This document shows positions 31,730 through 40,132 of a stretch of DNA of 64,000 bases, piece after piece (within the stretch, counting starts at the first letter, position 1; each line of letters opens with the position of its first letter). Below the pieces are notes generated by a model. That model was not told the DNA's origin. It saw nothing but the letters and a program-made list of their open reading frames with translations, and did not search any database. Source of the stretch: Eisenbergiella tayi (GTDB taxonomy: Bacteria; Bacillota; Clostridia; Lachnospirales; Lachnospiraceae); NCBI RefSeq assembly GCF_001881565.1, contig NZ_MPDJ01000012.1, positions 90,107 through 154,106 of the forward strand, read 5' to 3'. The position numbers and the translations under genes are program-made.

Positions 31730-33508
31730 TTAGATAACATTTTTGAACTGGCTCATATATAGCTGATAATAAGCCCCTTTTCTGGCCATCAGCGAAGCTG
31801 CGTTTCCTTCTTCCACAATGGTGCCGTTATCAATGACAAAGATACGGTCTGCCTTCTGGATAGTGGAAAGCCTGTGGGCTATTACAAAGGAAGTGCGGCC
31901 TTTCAGCAGATTTTCGATGCCGGACTGTACCAGCAGCTCCGTTTTCGTGTCGATACTGGAGGTCGCTTCATCCAGTATCAGAATGCGGGGATCCGATACC
32001 ATGGTCCGGGCAAATGCAAGCAGCTGTTTCTGGCCGATGGACAGGCCGCCGCCTCTTTCGCTTAAGAGGGTATCATAGCCTTTATCCAGCTTCATGATGA
32101 AATCATGGGCATTCACGGCTTTGGCCGCGGCGATGATTTCTTCGTCCGTGGCATCCAGCTTTCCGTAGCGGATGTTATCCTTAATGGTTCCTGAGAACAG
32201 GAAGTTATCCTGGGTCATAATGCCCATCTGATGCCGCAGGCTTTCGATAGATACCTCTCTGACATCGTAGCCGTCAATATAAACATGGCCTTCCTGAATG
32301 TCGTAGAAACGGCTGATCAGATTGACAATAGTGGTTTTGCCGGCTCCTGTGGGGCCGACCAGCGCAATGGTTTCTCCCGGATTGATGTGGAAGCTTACCT
32401 GATTCAATATTTTAGCTGTGCCGTCATAGGAGAAAGTTACCTTATCAAAAACCACATCTCCCTGAATCTGGGGAAGCTCCCTCACTCCATCCTGATCGGT
32501 GATAGCAGAGGGGGTATCCATGATTTCAAATACTCGTTCCGCACCCGCTATATTGGTAATCATCTGATTATAGAAATTACTCAGGTTCATAATAGGATGC
32601 CAGAACATGGAAATATAGGTTCCGAATGCGATGAAGGTACCGATGGATACCTTATCCACTCCGATTATGATAATACCTGTAAAATAAAGGGAAACAATTC
32701 CCAGGCCCCAGCAGAAATCGATGACAGAACCGATGGCGTCATTCAGGCGGACCGCATGGATAAAGGAATCCCGGTGCTCCTTTGTCAGCTCCCGGAAGGT
32801 TTCCATGGTTTCTTCTTCGGCCCCGAAGCTCTGGATGATCCGGATACCGGACAGATCTTCGTGGACAAAAGCATTCAGGTTGGAAGATTTTTTCCGGTGG
32901 ATCTGCCATCTTTTGTGAGAGCGTGTCTGGATATACCAGATGCAGACCGCCATTAAAGGAAGACTGACCATGGAGGCCGCCGCCAGCCCCGGGCTTTTTA
33001 CAAACATAATTGCCACTACCGCGCAGATGGTGATAAAATCCGGGATCAGAGTGGTGACACAATTGGACAGTACATCCTTCAGGGAGTTGATGTCGCCGAT
33101 AATACGGGCGAGAATTTTTCCTGTGGGACGGCTGTCAAAGAACTGGAAATCCAGGGTTTGGATATGGGTATACAGCTCCTGGCGGATGGTGACAAGGATG
33201 CTGTTGCACACTTTTGCCATCACATACATACGAAGCTTGATTCCCAGGACCATAATCAGGTTCAGGACTATGGCAAATAGGATCAGCCGTCCCAGTCCCG
33301 TAAAATCCCCCGCAGTGATATAATCATCCACCGCGGACTCCATGATCAGAGGATTTAACAGGGTTACAACAACGCAGAACCCCATGATGAACAAAACACC
33401 TACGATCTGCAGCTTATAGGCGAGCAGATATTTAAAGAGGCGTCCCAATGTGGCCATTTTCCCGACTTCTATAGTTTTTTCGTCATCTCTGTAAGAATTA
33501 ACAGGCAT
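31730..33508 (-). CDS. Heterodimeric ABC exporter half, catalytic NBD
   Basis: A 592-residue half-transporter: six membrane helices (residues ~40-340) then an ATPase domain with Walker A GPTGAGKTTIVN, a deviant signature LSIGQKQ and an intact Walker B ILILDEATSSID with the catalytic Glu. ATG 33508 follows GGAGGCG; upstream in-frame ATGs lie within the partner gene. It starts four bases after the partner's stop. Together with that partner it forms one canonical and one degenerate ATP site, as in BmrCD and TM287/288 exporters. The substrate is probably a drug or peptide. Confidence 0.94.
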   Translation of the reverse strand: MPVNSYRDDEKTIEVGKMATLGRLFKYLLAYKLQIVGVLFIMGFCVVVTLLNPLIMESAVDDYITAGDFTGLGRLILFAIVLNLIMVLGIKLRMYVMAKVCNSILVTIRQELYTHIQTLDFQFFDSRPTGKILARIIGDINSLKDVLSNCVTTLIPDFITICAVVAIMFVKSPGLAAASMVSLPLMAVCIWYIQTRSHKRWQIHRKKSSNLNAFVHEDLSGIRIIQSFGAEEETMETFRELTKEHRDSFIHAVRLNDAIGSVIDFCWGLGIVSLYFTGIIIIGVDKVSIGTFIAFGTYISMFWHPIMNLSNFYNQMITNIAGAERVFEIMDTPSAITDQDGVRELPQIQGDVVFDKVTFSYDGTAKILNQVSFHINPGETIALVGPTGAGKTTIVNLISRFYDIQEGHVYIDGYDVREVSIESLRHQMGIMTQDNFLFSGTIKDNIRYGKLDATDEEIIAAAKAVNAHDFIMKLDKGYDTLLSERGGGLSIGQKQLLAFARTMVSDPRILILDEATSSIDTKTELLVQSGIENLLKGRTSFVIAHRLSTIQKADRIFVIDNGTIVEEGNAASLMARKGAYYQLYMSQFKNVI

Positions 33509-33512
33509 GTTT

Positions 33513-35255
33513 TTACGCCTCCTTCCTTTCCTGGCCGGTGCCGAGCACACTATATTGTGCCTGCCAGGTTTCATAGTAAAGCCCCTTCTGGGAAAGAAGG
33601 CTTTCATGTGTTCCTCTTTCCTTAATAGAACCGTTTTCCAGCACGATGATCTCATCCGCATTTCGGACCGCGCTGATACGGTGGGCAATAATCAGCTTTG
33701 TGGTTTCGGTAAGCTCCAGCAGCGCCTGCTGGATAGCGTATTCCGTTTCCATATCCAGAGCGCTTGTGGAATCGTCCAGGACCAGAATCGGATTTTTTTT
33801 GGCGATGGCGCGGGCGATGCTGATACGCTGCTTCTGTCCGCCGGAAAGGCCGACTCCCCGCTCCCCGATCACCGTTTCATATTGTTCATCCAGCTTTTCA
33901 ATGAATTCACTGGCCTGGGCGCAGGCGGAAGCCCCGCGTATTGTCGATGCGTCCACCATACCCCTTTTTCCCAGCTTTACATTTTCGCTGATTGTGTCGG
34001 AAAAGAGGAAAACATCCTGCATGACAAGAGAGATATTGCTTCTCAGCTGTTTTAAGGATAAATTACGGATGTCAACGTCATCCACGTAAACATTTCCGTC
34101 TGTAGCGTCATACAAACGCTGAAGCAGCTGGATGATAGAGGTCTTTCCCGCGCCTGTGGCGCCCATAATGCCGATGGTATTGCCGGGCTGCACACAGAAA
34201 GAGATATCATGAAGGATTTCATAACCGTCTTCCTTATGAAAGGACACATTCCTGAATTCCACCTTCCCTTTCACTGCGGGAAGTATTTCAGGAACCTCAG
34301 GTTCCGAGATAGAAGGCTTTACATTATATATTTTTCTGATTTTGCGGTAGCTTCCCACGGCAGAGGAGAAGTCATTGGAAAGCCAGCCCAGCATTTCCAT
34401 GGGCCATACGATGTTCATGGAATATTCCACAAAGGCGCTCAGGCTTCCGATACTCAGCTTGCCCTGAATGACCAGCCCGCCTCCGAAAAACAGAATGATC
34501 AGTGGAAGAAGCTTTGTTATCAGTGAAAAGTAAGGATAATATTTTACAAAAACCTTGGACTGACGCATATTCAGTTCATAATAACGGTTATTGTGAGACA
34601 GAAACTTTCCGATTTCAAATTTTTCCCTCGCAAAGGCCTTAACGGTACGCACACCGGCCAGATTTTCCTCCGCCACCGTATTAAGAACGGCGTTTTCTTC
34701 GCTGATATCTTCATAAATAACTCCCAGGCGGCGTTCCTCGAGAATGGCAATGGTACCGGTGATCAGCATGGCGGCGGTAGGAATCAGCGCCAGCTTCCAA
34801 TTCAGGCGGTACATACAGAAAAGCACGATGCCGGTATGGAAAACCACTTCAAGGATGAGCATGCTCACATAACTGACCGCATTCCAGATTCGGTCGATAT
34901 CATCCTTGACGCGGGACATCAGTTCTCCGGTGTTGGTTTTGTCAAAATAATCCGCGCTCAGGGACTGTATATGGGAAAAAAGGTCCTTTCGCATATCAGT
35001 TGCGATGGAAGAGCCAATCCGGTCAAAAGTGAACTCTTTGGTATAGCCGAACACACATCGGCCGGCGCCCACAATAAGGATACCGCCCAGCAGGTATTTC
35101 AGGATTTCAATCCGCCCGCCTACGATAACATCATCGATAATATGCTTTGTGAGCTGTGGTGACACCATATCTAAGGATACGGCGATTACCATGGAAACGA
35201 ATCCGAGAAGATAACCGAATTTGTGTTCCATTAAGTAACTGGATAACTTTTTCAT
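33513..35255 (-). CDS. Heterodimeric ABC exporter half, degenerate Walker B
   Basis: A 580-residue half-transporter with six membrane helices and an ATPase domain: Walker A GATGAGKTSI, a proper signature LSGGQKQR, but Walker B ILVLDDSTSALD, where Asp replaces the catalytic Glu. Paired with the downstream half, whose signature is the deviant one, this yields exactly one active and one degenerate site. It is the first exporter gene after a 31-codon leader ORF and terminator, an arrangement like bmrB-bmrCD of Bacillus subtilis. Confidence 0.94.
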   Translation of the reverse strand: MKKLSSYLMEHKFGYLLGFVSMVIAVSLDMVSPQLTKHIIDDVIVGGRIEILKYLLGGILIVGAGRCVFGYTKEFTFDRIGSSIATDMRKDLFSHIQSLSADYFDKTNTGELMSRVKDDIDRIWNAVSYVSMLILEVVFHTGIVLFCMYRLNWKLALIPTAAMLITGTIAILEERRLGVIYEDISEENAVLNTVAEENLAGVRTVKAFAREKFEIGKFLSHNNRYYELNMRQSKVFVKYYPYFSLITKLLPLIILFFGGGLVIQGKLSIGSLSAFVEYSMNIVWPMEMLGWLSNDFSSAVGSYRKIRKIYNVKPSISEPEVPEILPAVKGKVEFRNVSFHKEDGYEILHDISFCVQPGNTIGIMGATGAGKTSIIQLLQRLYDATDGNVYVDDVDIRNLSLKQLRSNISLVMQDVFLFSDTISENVKLGKRGMVDASTIRGASACAQASEFIEKLDEQYETVIGERGVGLSGGQKQRISIARAIAKKNPILVLDDSTSALDMETEYAIQQALLELTETTKLIIAHRISAVRNADEIIVLENGSIKERGTHESLLSQKGLYYETWQAQYSVLGTGQERKEA

Positions 35256-35404
35256 AATTGTGATAGATCCCCCTTATGTAAGATTGTAAACCGGGAAAAT
35301 GAAAGAAAAGAAAGAGGAAGCAGAATATGCTTCCCGGCGTGGTGAAGGCAGTAAAACGGCCTTGGGAAATGTCCCTGCCAACAGGCAGAGGGATGTATTT
35401 CCAC

Positions 35405-35435
35405 AAAAAAACCACGCCAGAATTACCTGTCGTGG
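35405..35435 (-). terminator. Attenuator terminator in the exporter leader
   Basis: On the minus strand CCACG-a-CAG, six-base loop, CTG-g-CGTGG (35435-35412) is followed by seven T (35411-35405). It lies between the leader ORF and the first exporter gene, so it can stop transcription before the exporter. Between it and the exporter gene are two more small hairpins (35372-35393 and 35316-35334). Confidence 0.85.
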
Positions 35436-35493
35436 TAAAATGCCGCCTTAGCCCTTTATGAATAAGAAATACGGTATAAAATCCCGTAAGATC

Positions 35494-35589
35494 TTAGAAA
35501 GTGAGCGAAGCGTTATAATACCAAGAGGCAATCCCCAGTCTGTTCTCATTGTCCGATGCTGCAGTGATCTTTCTGTTTCCGTTCGACAT
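35494..35589 (-). CDS. 31-codon leader peptide of the ABC exporter operon
   Basis: A small ORF from ATG 35589 to TAA 35494 with a perfect AAGGAGGT ribosome site (35604-35597) seven bases upstream. The product is 31 residues, starting MSNGNRKITAASDNENRLG and ending in an aromatic/aliphatic run, ASWYYNASLTF. It is followed by a hairpin and then the 35405-35435 terminator, and the next gene is the exporter. This matches ribosome-mediated attenuation, in which antibiotic-stalled or slowed ribosomes on the leader alter RNA folding. No similarity to a known protein is recognised. It could instead be a functional small protein. Confidence 0.75.
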   Translation of the reverse strand: MSNGNRKITAASDNENRLGIASWYYNASLTF

Positions 35590-35633
35590 AGGTTTTACCT
35601 CCTTTTCTTAATATTTGTTTCGGTTACAGAGTA

Positions 35634-35668
35634 CTTATACCTTACCACGGTGCCGTGTGTTTTGTCAA
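35634..35668 (-). promoter_or_regulatory. Promoter/operator of the exporter leader
   Basis: On the minus strand TTGACA (35668-35663) and TATAAG (35639-35634) are 23 bp apart, longer than normal. The spacer holds the perfect palindrome CACGGCACCGTG (35657-35646). Over-long spacers with a central dyad are typical of MerR-activated promoters, although those are usually 19-20 bp, so the assignment is tentative. Confidence 0.5.
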
Positions 35669-35682
35669 TTCCCTTTTTATAA

Positions 35683-36852
35683 TTATGTAGTATAATCCCG
35701 ATCCAGATTTATTACAGCATAATAGGAGGGATCCAGGCCGCGTATTTTCTCTTCCATAAAAGAGGTGATTTCGGAATCGCTGTATTGGAAGTGGAAGGGG
35801 ACAAGAATATCAAATATGATATTGGTATGTGTGGGCCCTTTAACGATACGGAAATCATGCAGGTTGAGAGAAGCGTCCAGCTCATGGAGAAAAACAGTGG
35901 CTTTTTCTTTCAGCTCCTGTGTCTGGGCGTCATCATTCATAACAGGATCCATATGAATGACCGCTTCACAGTGGAGCTCCCGGTTCAGATCACGTTCGAT
36001 ATTGTCTATGGCGTCATGCAGACGAAGCATGTCTCCCGAGGCAGGAACCTCCGCATGCAGGGATATCATTACCCGGCCCGGTCCGTAATCGTGTACGACC
36101 AGATCATGGATTCCGAGGACGTTGGGATTGCTGAGCACAATGGATTCAATCCGTTTTACAAAGGCTTTTTCAGGAGGCTGTCCAAGCAGGGGGCTGATGG
36201 TATCTTTCGCGGCGGAAAAACCGGCATAGAGTATGAAGATACCTACCAAAAGGCCGCACCAGCCATCGATATGAAGGCCGGTAAATTTGCCAATCAGGGT
36301 TGCTGCAAGCACAACGGCTGTGGAGAGCATGTCGCTGAAGCTGTCCGTCGCTGTTGCCAGCATGGCGGAACTGGCGATTTCCTTCCCTGTTGAGCGGTTG
36401 TACAGGAACATATAGAATTTGACAGCGATGGATATAAGCAGGATGATAATAACCAGGGGAGTGCATTCCGTATCCTCCGGGTGCAGGATTTTAAGAAAGG
36501 AAGACTTTACAAGCTCAAATCCCATCAGCAGGATCAAAAGGGAAACCAGCAGCCCTGTGAGATATTCGATTCTTCCATGGCCGAAGGGATGCTCCGTATC
36601 CGGCTTCTGCCCGGCCATTTTAAATCCGATCAGTGTGAGCAGGGAGGAACCGGCATCGGAAAGGTTGTTGAAGGCATCCGCGGTAATGGCTATGGACCTG
36701 CTGATGGACCCGGCTAAAAATTTCCCTGCGAACAATAAAATATTAAAAGCAATTCCGATCCCGCCGCACAGGATCCCATAGGCCTGTCTGACAGCGGGCT
36801 GCTCTGTCTGATCATAATCCTTTATTAATATACGTGCAAGAAGACGCACCAT
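35683..36852 (-). CDS. Cation diffusion facilitator family transporter
   Basis: A 389-residue CDF protein: about six membrane helices with ITADAFNNLSDAGSSLLTLIGF and the second metal site in SAMLATATDSFSDMLSTAVV (HxxxD/DxxxD-type ligand positions), then a ~100-residue cytoplasmic domain with VHDYGPGRVMISLHAEVP and a further C-terminal extension. It likely exports Zn2+, Mn2+ or Fe2+. ATG 36852 follows AGGAGG; the TTG further upstream would place that site inside the gene. Confidence 0.92.
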   Translation of the reverse strand: MVRLLARILIKDYDQTEQPAVRQAYGILCGGIGIAFNILLFAGKFLAGSISRSIAITADAFNNLSDAGSSLLTLIGFKMAGQKPDTEHPFGHGRIEYLTGLLVSLLILLMGFELVKSSFLKILHPEDTECTPLVIIILLISIAVKFYMFLYNRSTGKEIASSAMLATATDSFSDMLSTAVVLAATLIGKFTGLHIDGWCGLLVGIFILYAGFSAAKDTISPLLGQPPEKAFVKRIESIVLSNPNVLGIHDLVVHDYGPGRVMISLHAEVPASGDMLRLHDAIDNIERDLNRELHCEAVIHMDPVMNDDAQTQELKEKATVFLHELDASLNLHDFRIVKGPTHTNIIFDILVPFHFQYSDSEITSFMEEKIRGLDPSYYAVINLDRDYTT

Positions 36853-36975
36853 ATGATAACCTCCTATGTACAATAAATAATAATAAAAATAATCCGTTTC
36901 CGGTATTCCTCATTTTAACATTTCTTCCGGAAATTACAATCCCCGTCGTCAATTATTCCTGCGGGCAAAAACGTA

Positions 36976-37004
36976 TTGCGCCTTTGGCGGAAAACGTGTA
37001 TAAT
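36976..37004 (+). promoter_or_regulatory. Promoter of gpmI
   Basis: TTGCGC (36976-36981), 17-bp spacer, TATAAT (36999-37004), about 100 bp ahead of the phosphoglycerate mutase start. Confidence 0.75.
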
Positions 37005-37104
37005 TTCAGAGGAATAAGCCGGAAGCGTGCAGCCGACGGTCTTATTATAACAGTTATCAGGATGTAACATTTACATTTTTATATGGTAGAAAAAGGAGAA
37101 AAAG

Positions 37105-38646
37105 ATGAGCAAGAAACCAGTAGTATTAATGATTCTTGACGGCTATGGCCTGAACGACAAAAAAGAAGGAAACGCTGTGGCAGAAGCAAAGACGCCTGTC
37201 ATGGACAAGCTGATGGCAGAGTATCCTTTTGTAAAGGGAAATGCAAGCGGGATGGCGGTAGGACTTCCTGACGGACAGATGGGAAATTCCGAGGTAGGGC
37301 ATCTGAACATGGGTGCCGGCCGTATCGTATATCAGGAGCTGACAAGAATTACGAAAGAAATACAGGACGGCACTTTCTTTGAAAATCCGGCGCTGCTGGA
37401 TGCGGTTGCCAACTGCAGGAAGAATGATTCCTCTCTTCATCTGTACGGTCTCGTATCCGACGGAGGTGTCCACAGCCACATTACTCATATTTACGGCTTA
37501 CTGGAACTGGCAAAGCGGAATGGCCTTAAGAAGGTATATGTACATTGCTTCCTGGATGGCCGTGATACGCCTCCGTCCAGCGGCAAGGGATATGTGGAGC
37601 AGCTGGAAGCGAAAATGAAAGAAATCGGCGTTGGTGAAGTAGCCTCCGTTATGGGACGTTATTACGCCATGGACAGAGATAATAATTATGACCGTGTGAA
37701 GCTTGCATATGATGCCCTGACTAAGGGTGAAGGCCTGACAGCCCAGAGCGGCCCGGAAGGGATCCAGGCTTCCTATGACAGAAATGAAACGGATGAATTC
37801 GTGAAACCTACCGTAGTAACAAGAGACGGCGCGCCTCTGGCAACGGTTCAGGATAAGGACTCCATTATCTTCTTTAATTTCCGCCCGGACCGTGCGAGGG
37901 AAATTACCCATGCATTCTGTGATGATGATTTCAGCGGCTTTGCAAGGGATAAGAGACTGGATATCACATATGTCTGCTTTTCAGAGTATGATCCCACCAT
38001 TCCCAACAAGGAAGTAGCTTTCCACAAGGTGGATATCACCAATACCTTCGGTGAGTGGCTGGCTGATAATAATATGACCCAGGCCCGAATTGCGGAAACA
38101 GAAAAATATGCCCATGTTACATTTTTCTTTAACGGCGGCGTGGAGACTCCCAATAAAGGGGAGGAAAGAATCCTCGTGAATTCCCCCAAGGTCGCTACCT
38201 ATGATCTGAAGCCGGAAATGAGCGCATATGAGGTATGCGGCAAACTGGTGGAAGCCATCAAGTCCGATAAATACGATGTGATTATTATTAATTTTGCCAA
38301 TCCGGATATGGTTGGCCATACCGGTGTGGAAGGTGCTGCAATCAAGGCAGTGGAAGCCGTGGATGAATGCGTCGGCAAGGCAGTGGAAGCGGTAAAGAGT
38401 GTGGAAGGCGTAATGTTTATCTGTGCGGATCACGGCAATGCGGAGCAGCTGGTGGATTACGAAACCGGTGCGCCTTTTACCGCACATACGACGAATCAGG
38501 TGCCTTTTATCCTTGTGAATTACGATCCGGCCTATACTCTGAGAGAAGGCGGATGCCTGGCTGATATTATTCCTACCCTGATTCAGGTTATGGGAAAAGA
38601 ACAGCCTGCGGAAATGACAGGAAAGTCCCTGCTGATTAAGAAATAA
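37105..38646 (+). CDS. gpmI: 2,3-bisphosphoglycerate-independent phosphoglycerate mutase
   Basis: Glycolytic enzyme interconverting 3- and 2-phosphoglycerate. The 513-residue protein has the alkaline-phosphatase-superfamily Mn sites: VVLMILDGYGLN at the N-terminus, the nucleophile Ser in GQMGNSEVGHLNMG, FLDGRDTPPSSG, NFANPDMVGHTG and CADHGNAEQL. AAAAGGAG precedes the ATG. It is monocistronic, with its own promoter and a strong terminator. Confidence 0.98.
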   Translation: MSKKPVVLMILDGYGLNDKKEGNAVAEAKTPVMDKLMAEYPFVKGNASGMAVGLPDGQMGNSEVGHLNMGAGRIVYQELTRITKEIQDGTFFENPALLDAVANCRKNDSSLHLYGLVSDGGVHSHITHIYGLLELAKRNGLKKVYVHCFLDGRDTPPSSGKGYVEQLEAKMKEIGVGEVASVMGRYYAMDRDNNYDRVKLAYDALTKGEGLTAQSGPEGIQASYDRNETDEFVKPTVVTRDGAPLATVQDKDSIIFFNFRPDRAREITHAFCDDDFSGFARDKRLDITYVCFSEYDPTIPNKEVAFHKVDITNTFGEWLADNNMTQARIAETEKYAHVTFFFNGGVETPNKGEERILVNSPKVATYDLKPEMSAYEVCGKLVEAIKSDKYDVIIINFANPDMVGHTGVEGAAIKAVEAVDECVGKAVEAVKSVEGVMFICADHGNAEQLVDYETGAPFTAHTTNQVPFILVNYDPAYTLREGGCLADIIPTLIQVMGKEQPAEMTGKSLLIKK

Positions 38647-38677
38647 AGAATTGTGAATTCGGAATAAATCCAGGAAA

Positions 38678-38723
38678 GGAAATCTTTGCTTTTGTCTAAA
38701 AAAAGCGAAGATTTCCTTTTTTT
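38678..38723 (+). terminator. Intrinsic terminator after gpmI
   Basis: GGAAATCTTTGCTTTT (38678-38693) pairs with AAAAGCGAAGATTTCC (38701-38716) with one mismatch, then seven T. Confidence 0.92.
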
Positions 38724-38766
38724 GTAACAATTCTGTAACAAATTATTGCTATAATTGCCTGAATGT

Positions 38767-38800
38767 GGTACATTAAGTGTACCAGTATAATTAGTACACT
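38767..38800 (+). promoter_or_regulatory. Probable YtrA-type operator overlapping the promoter
   Basis: Overlapping palindromes built from TGTAC half-sites: GGTACA (38767-38772)/TGTACC (38778-38783) and AGTGTAC (38776-38782)/GTACACT (38794-38800). The second encloses a TATAAT at 38786-38791. Binding of the GntR protein encoded just downstream would block this promoter, so autorepression of the operon is likely. Confidence 0.7.
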
Positions 38801-38832
38801 TGACACAGCATTTACATGCAGAAAGGAGTCCT

Positions 38833-39234
38833 ATGATTATACTTGATTATAAGGATGCCAGGCCAATATATGAGCAGGTGGTGGACAAGTTCCAGAAGCT
38901 TATCCTGACAGGCGCATTGGAACCAAATACCAAGATGCCCTCGGTCAGGAGCCTGGCGGTGGAGCTTTCCATCAATCCAAACACGATACAGCGGGCTTAT
39001 TCAGAGCTGGAACGGGAAGGTTTTATATATACGGTAAAGGGCAGGGGGAATTTTGTGGCTTATGACGAAAGCCTGCTGCGTTACCGTAAGGATGAAATAT
39101 ACAGAAAACTGGAGGAAATTGTCAGGGAGGCCGGTGAAATAGGGATAAGCCGGCAGGAACTGTCGGATTATTTGGGGGAACGGCAGGAGAAGGTCCTGCA
39201 TGTAACTTCCGGGGAGGATTTTTGCTATGATTGA
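38833..39234 (+). CDS. GntR-family regulator, YtrA subfamily
   Basis: A 133-residue regulator: N-terminal winged helix (PIYEQVVDKFQKLILTGAL, PSVRSLAVELSINPNTIQRA, LEREGFIYTVKGRGNFV) and only a short C-terminal dimerisation tail, as in YtrA regulators that control linked ABC transporters. AAGGAG precedes ATG 38833. It overlaps the ATPase gene by eight bases. Confidence 0.95.
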   Translation: MIILDYKDARPIYEQVVDKFQKLILTGALEPNTKMPSVRSLAVELSINPNTIQRAYSELEREGFIYTVKGRGNFVAYDESLLRYRKDEIYRKLEEIVREAGEIGISRQELSDYLGERQEKVLHVTSGEDFCYD

Positions 39235-40132
39235 GATCAAAGATGTATCAAAGCAGTTTGGCAAAACCAGAGCGGTGGATCATGTAAGCTTTTCTGTAAA
39301 AGAGGAAAATGTGTTCGGTTTAATCGGAACGAACGGAGCTGGAAAAAGTACAATGCTGCGTATGCTTGCCGGAGTGCTTAAGCCGGACACAGGCCTGGTT
39401 TTAATTGATGGCATGCAGGTATATGATAATGTTAATGCAAAGAAAATGTTTTTCTTTATTGGAGACGAGCCTTACTTTTTTTCCAATGCAACTCCAAGAG
39501 ACATGGAAAAATACTACAGCAGTGTTTTTTCGGCATTCAGCAGAGAGTCCTATTATCTGTATCTGGCGAACTTCGGTCTGGACAGCAGAAGGAAAATAAA
39601 TACCTTCTCCAAGGGAATGAAAAAGCAGCTGGCCCTTATATGCGGGATCTGCTCCGGAACCAAATATTTATTCTGTGACGAGACCTTTGACGGGCTGGAT
39701 CCGGTTATGAGACAGGGAATCAAAAGTATTTTTGCCCAGGAAATGGAGCGGAGAGGCCTGACTCCCATAATTGCCTCCCATAACCTGCGCGAGCTTGAGG
39801 ATATTTGCGACCATGTGGGCCTTCTCCATCACGGAGGAGTGCTTCTTTCCAGGGAACTGGAGGATATGAAATGCAATATACAGAAGGTGCAGTGTGTCTT
39901 TTCCTCAGAGGAGGAAGCCGATAAGCTGCTGTCTGTCCTTGATATAGTTAAAAAAGAAAAAAGAGGTTCTCTGCATACCCTGACCGTAAGAGGGGGCAGA
40001 GATGAAATCCTGGCGCAGTTCGCCGCGGCGGAGACCTACTTTTACGAGGTCCTGCCTTTGTCTCTGGAAGAAATTTTTATCAGTGAAACGGAGGTAACCG
40101 GTTATGATATCAAAAAACTCCTTCTGGGTTAG
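39227..40132 (+). CDS. ABC transporter ATP-binding protein (YtrB-like)
   Basis: A 301-residue ATPase: Walker A LIGTNGAGKSTMLRML, Q-loop GDEPYFF, a weak signature FSKGMKKQLALICGI, Walker B YLFCDETFDGLDPV and switch histidine IASHNLRELED. The signature FSKGM and Walker B CDETF are slightly unusual but seen in this subfamily. It lies between its regulator and its permease, with overlaps on both sides. Confidence 0.93.
   Translation: MIEIKDVSKQFGKTRAVDHVSFSVKEENVFGLIGTNGAGKSTMLRMLAGVLKPDTGLVLIDGMQVYDNVNAKKMFFFIGDEPYFFSNATPRDMEKYYSSVFSAFSRESYYLYLANFGLDSRRKINTFSKGMKKQLALICGICSGTKYLFCDETFDGLDPVMRQGIKSIFAQEMERRGLTPIIASHNLRELEDICDHVGLLHHGGVLLSRELEDMKCNIQKVQCVFSSEEEADKLLSVLDIVKKEKRGSLHTLTVRGGRDEILAQFAAAETYFYEVLPLSLEEIFISETEVTGYDIKKLLLG

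Noticed and set aside
31818..34526. Several long plus-strand frames opposite the ABC exporters
   Set aside because: They are shadows of the two strongly conserved exporter genes.
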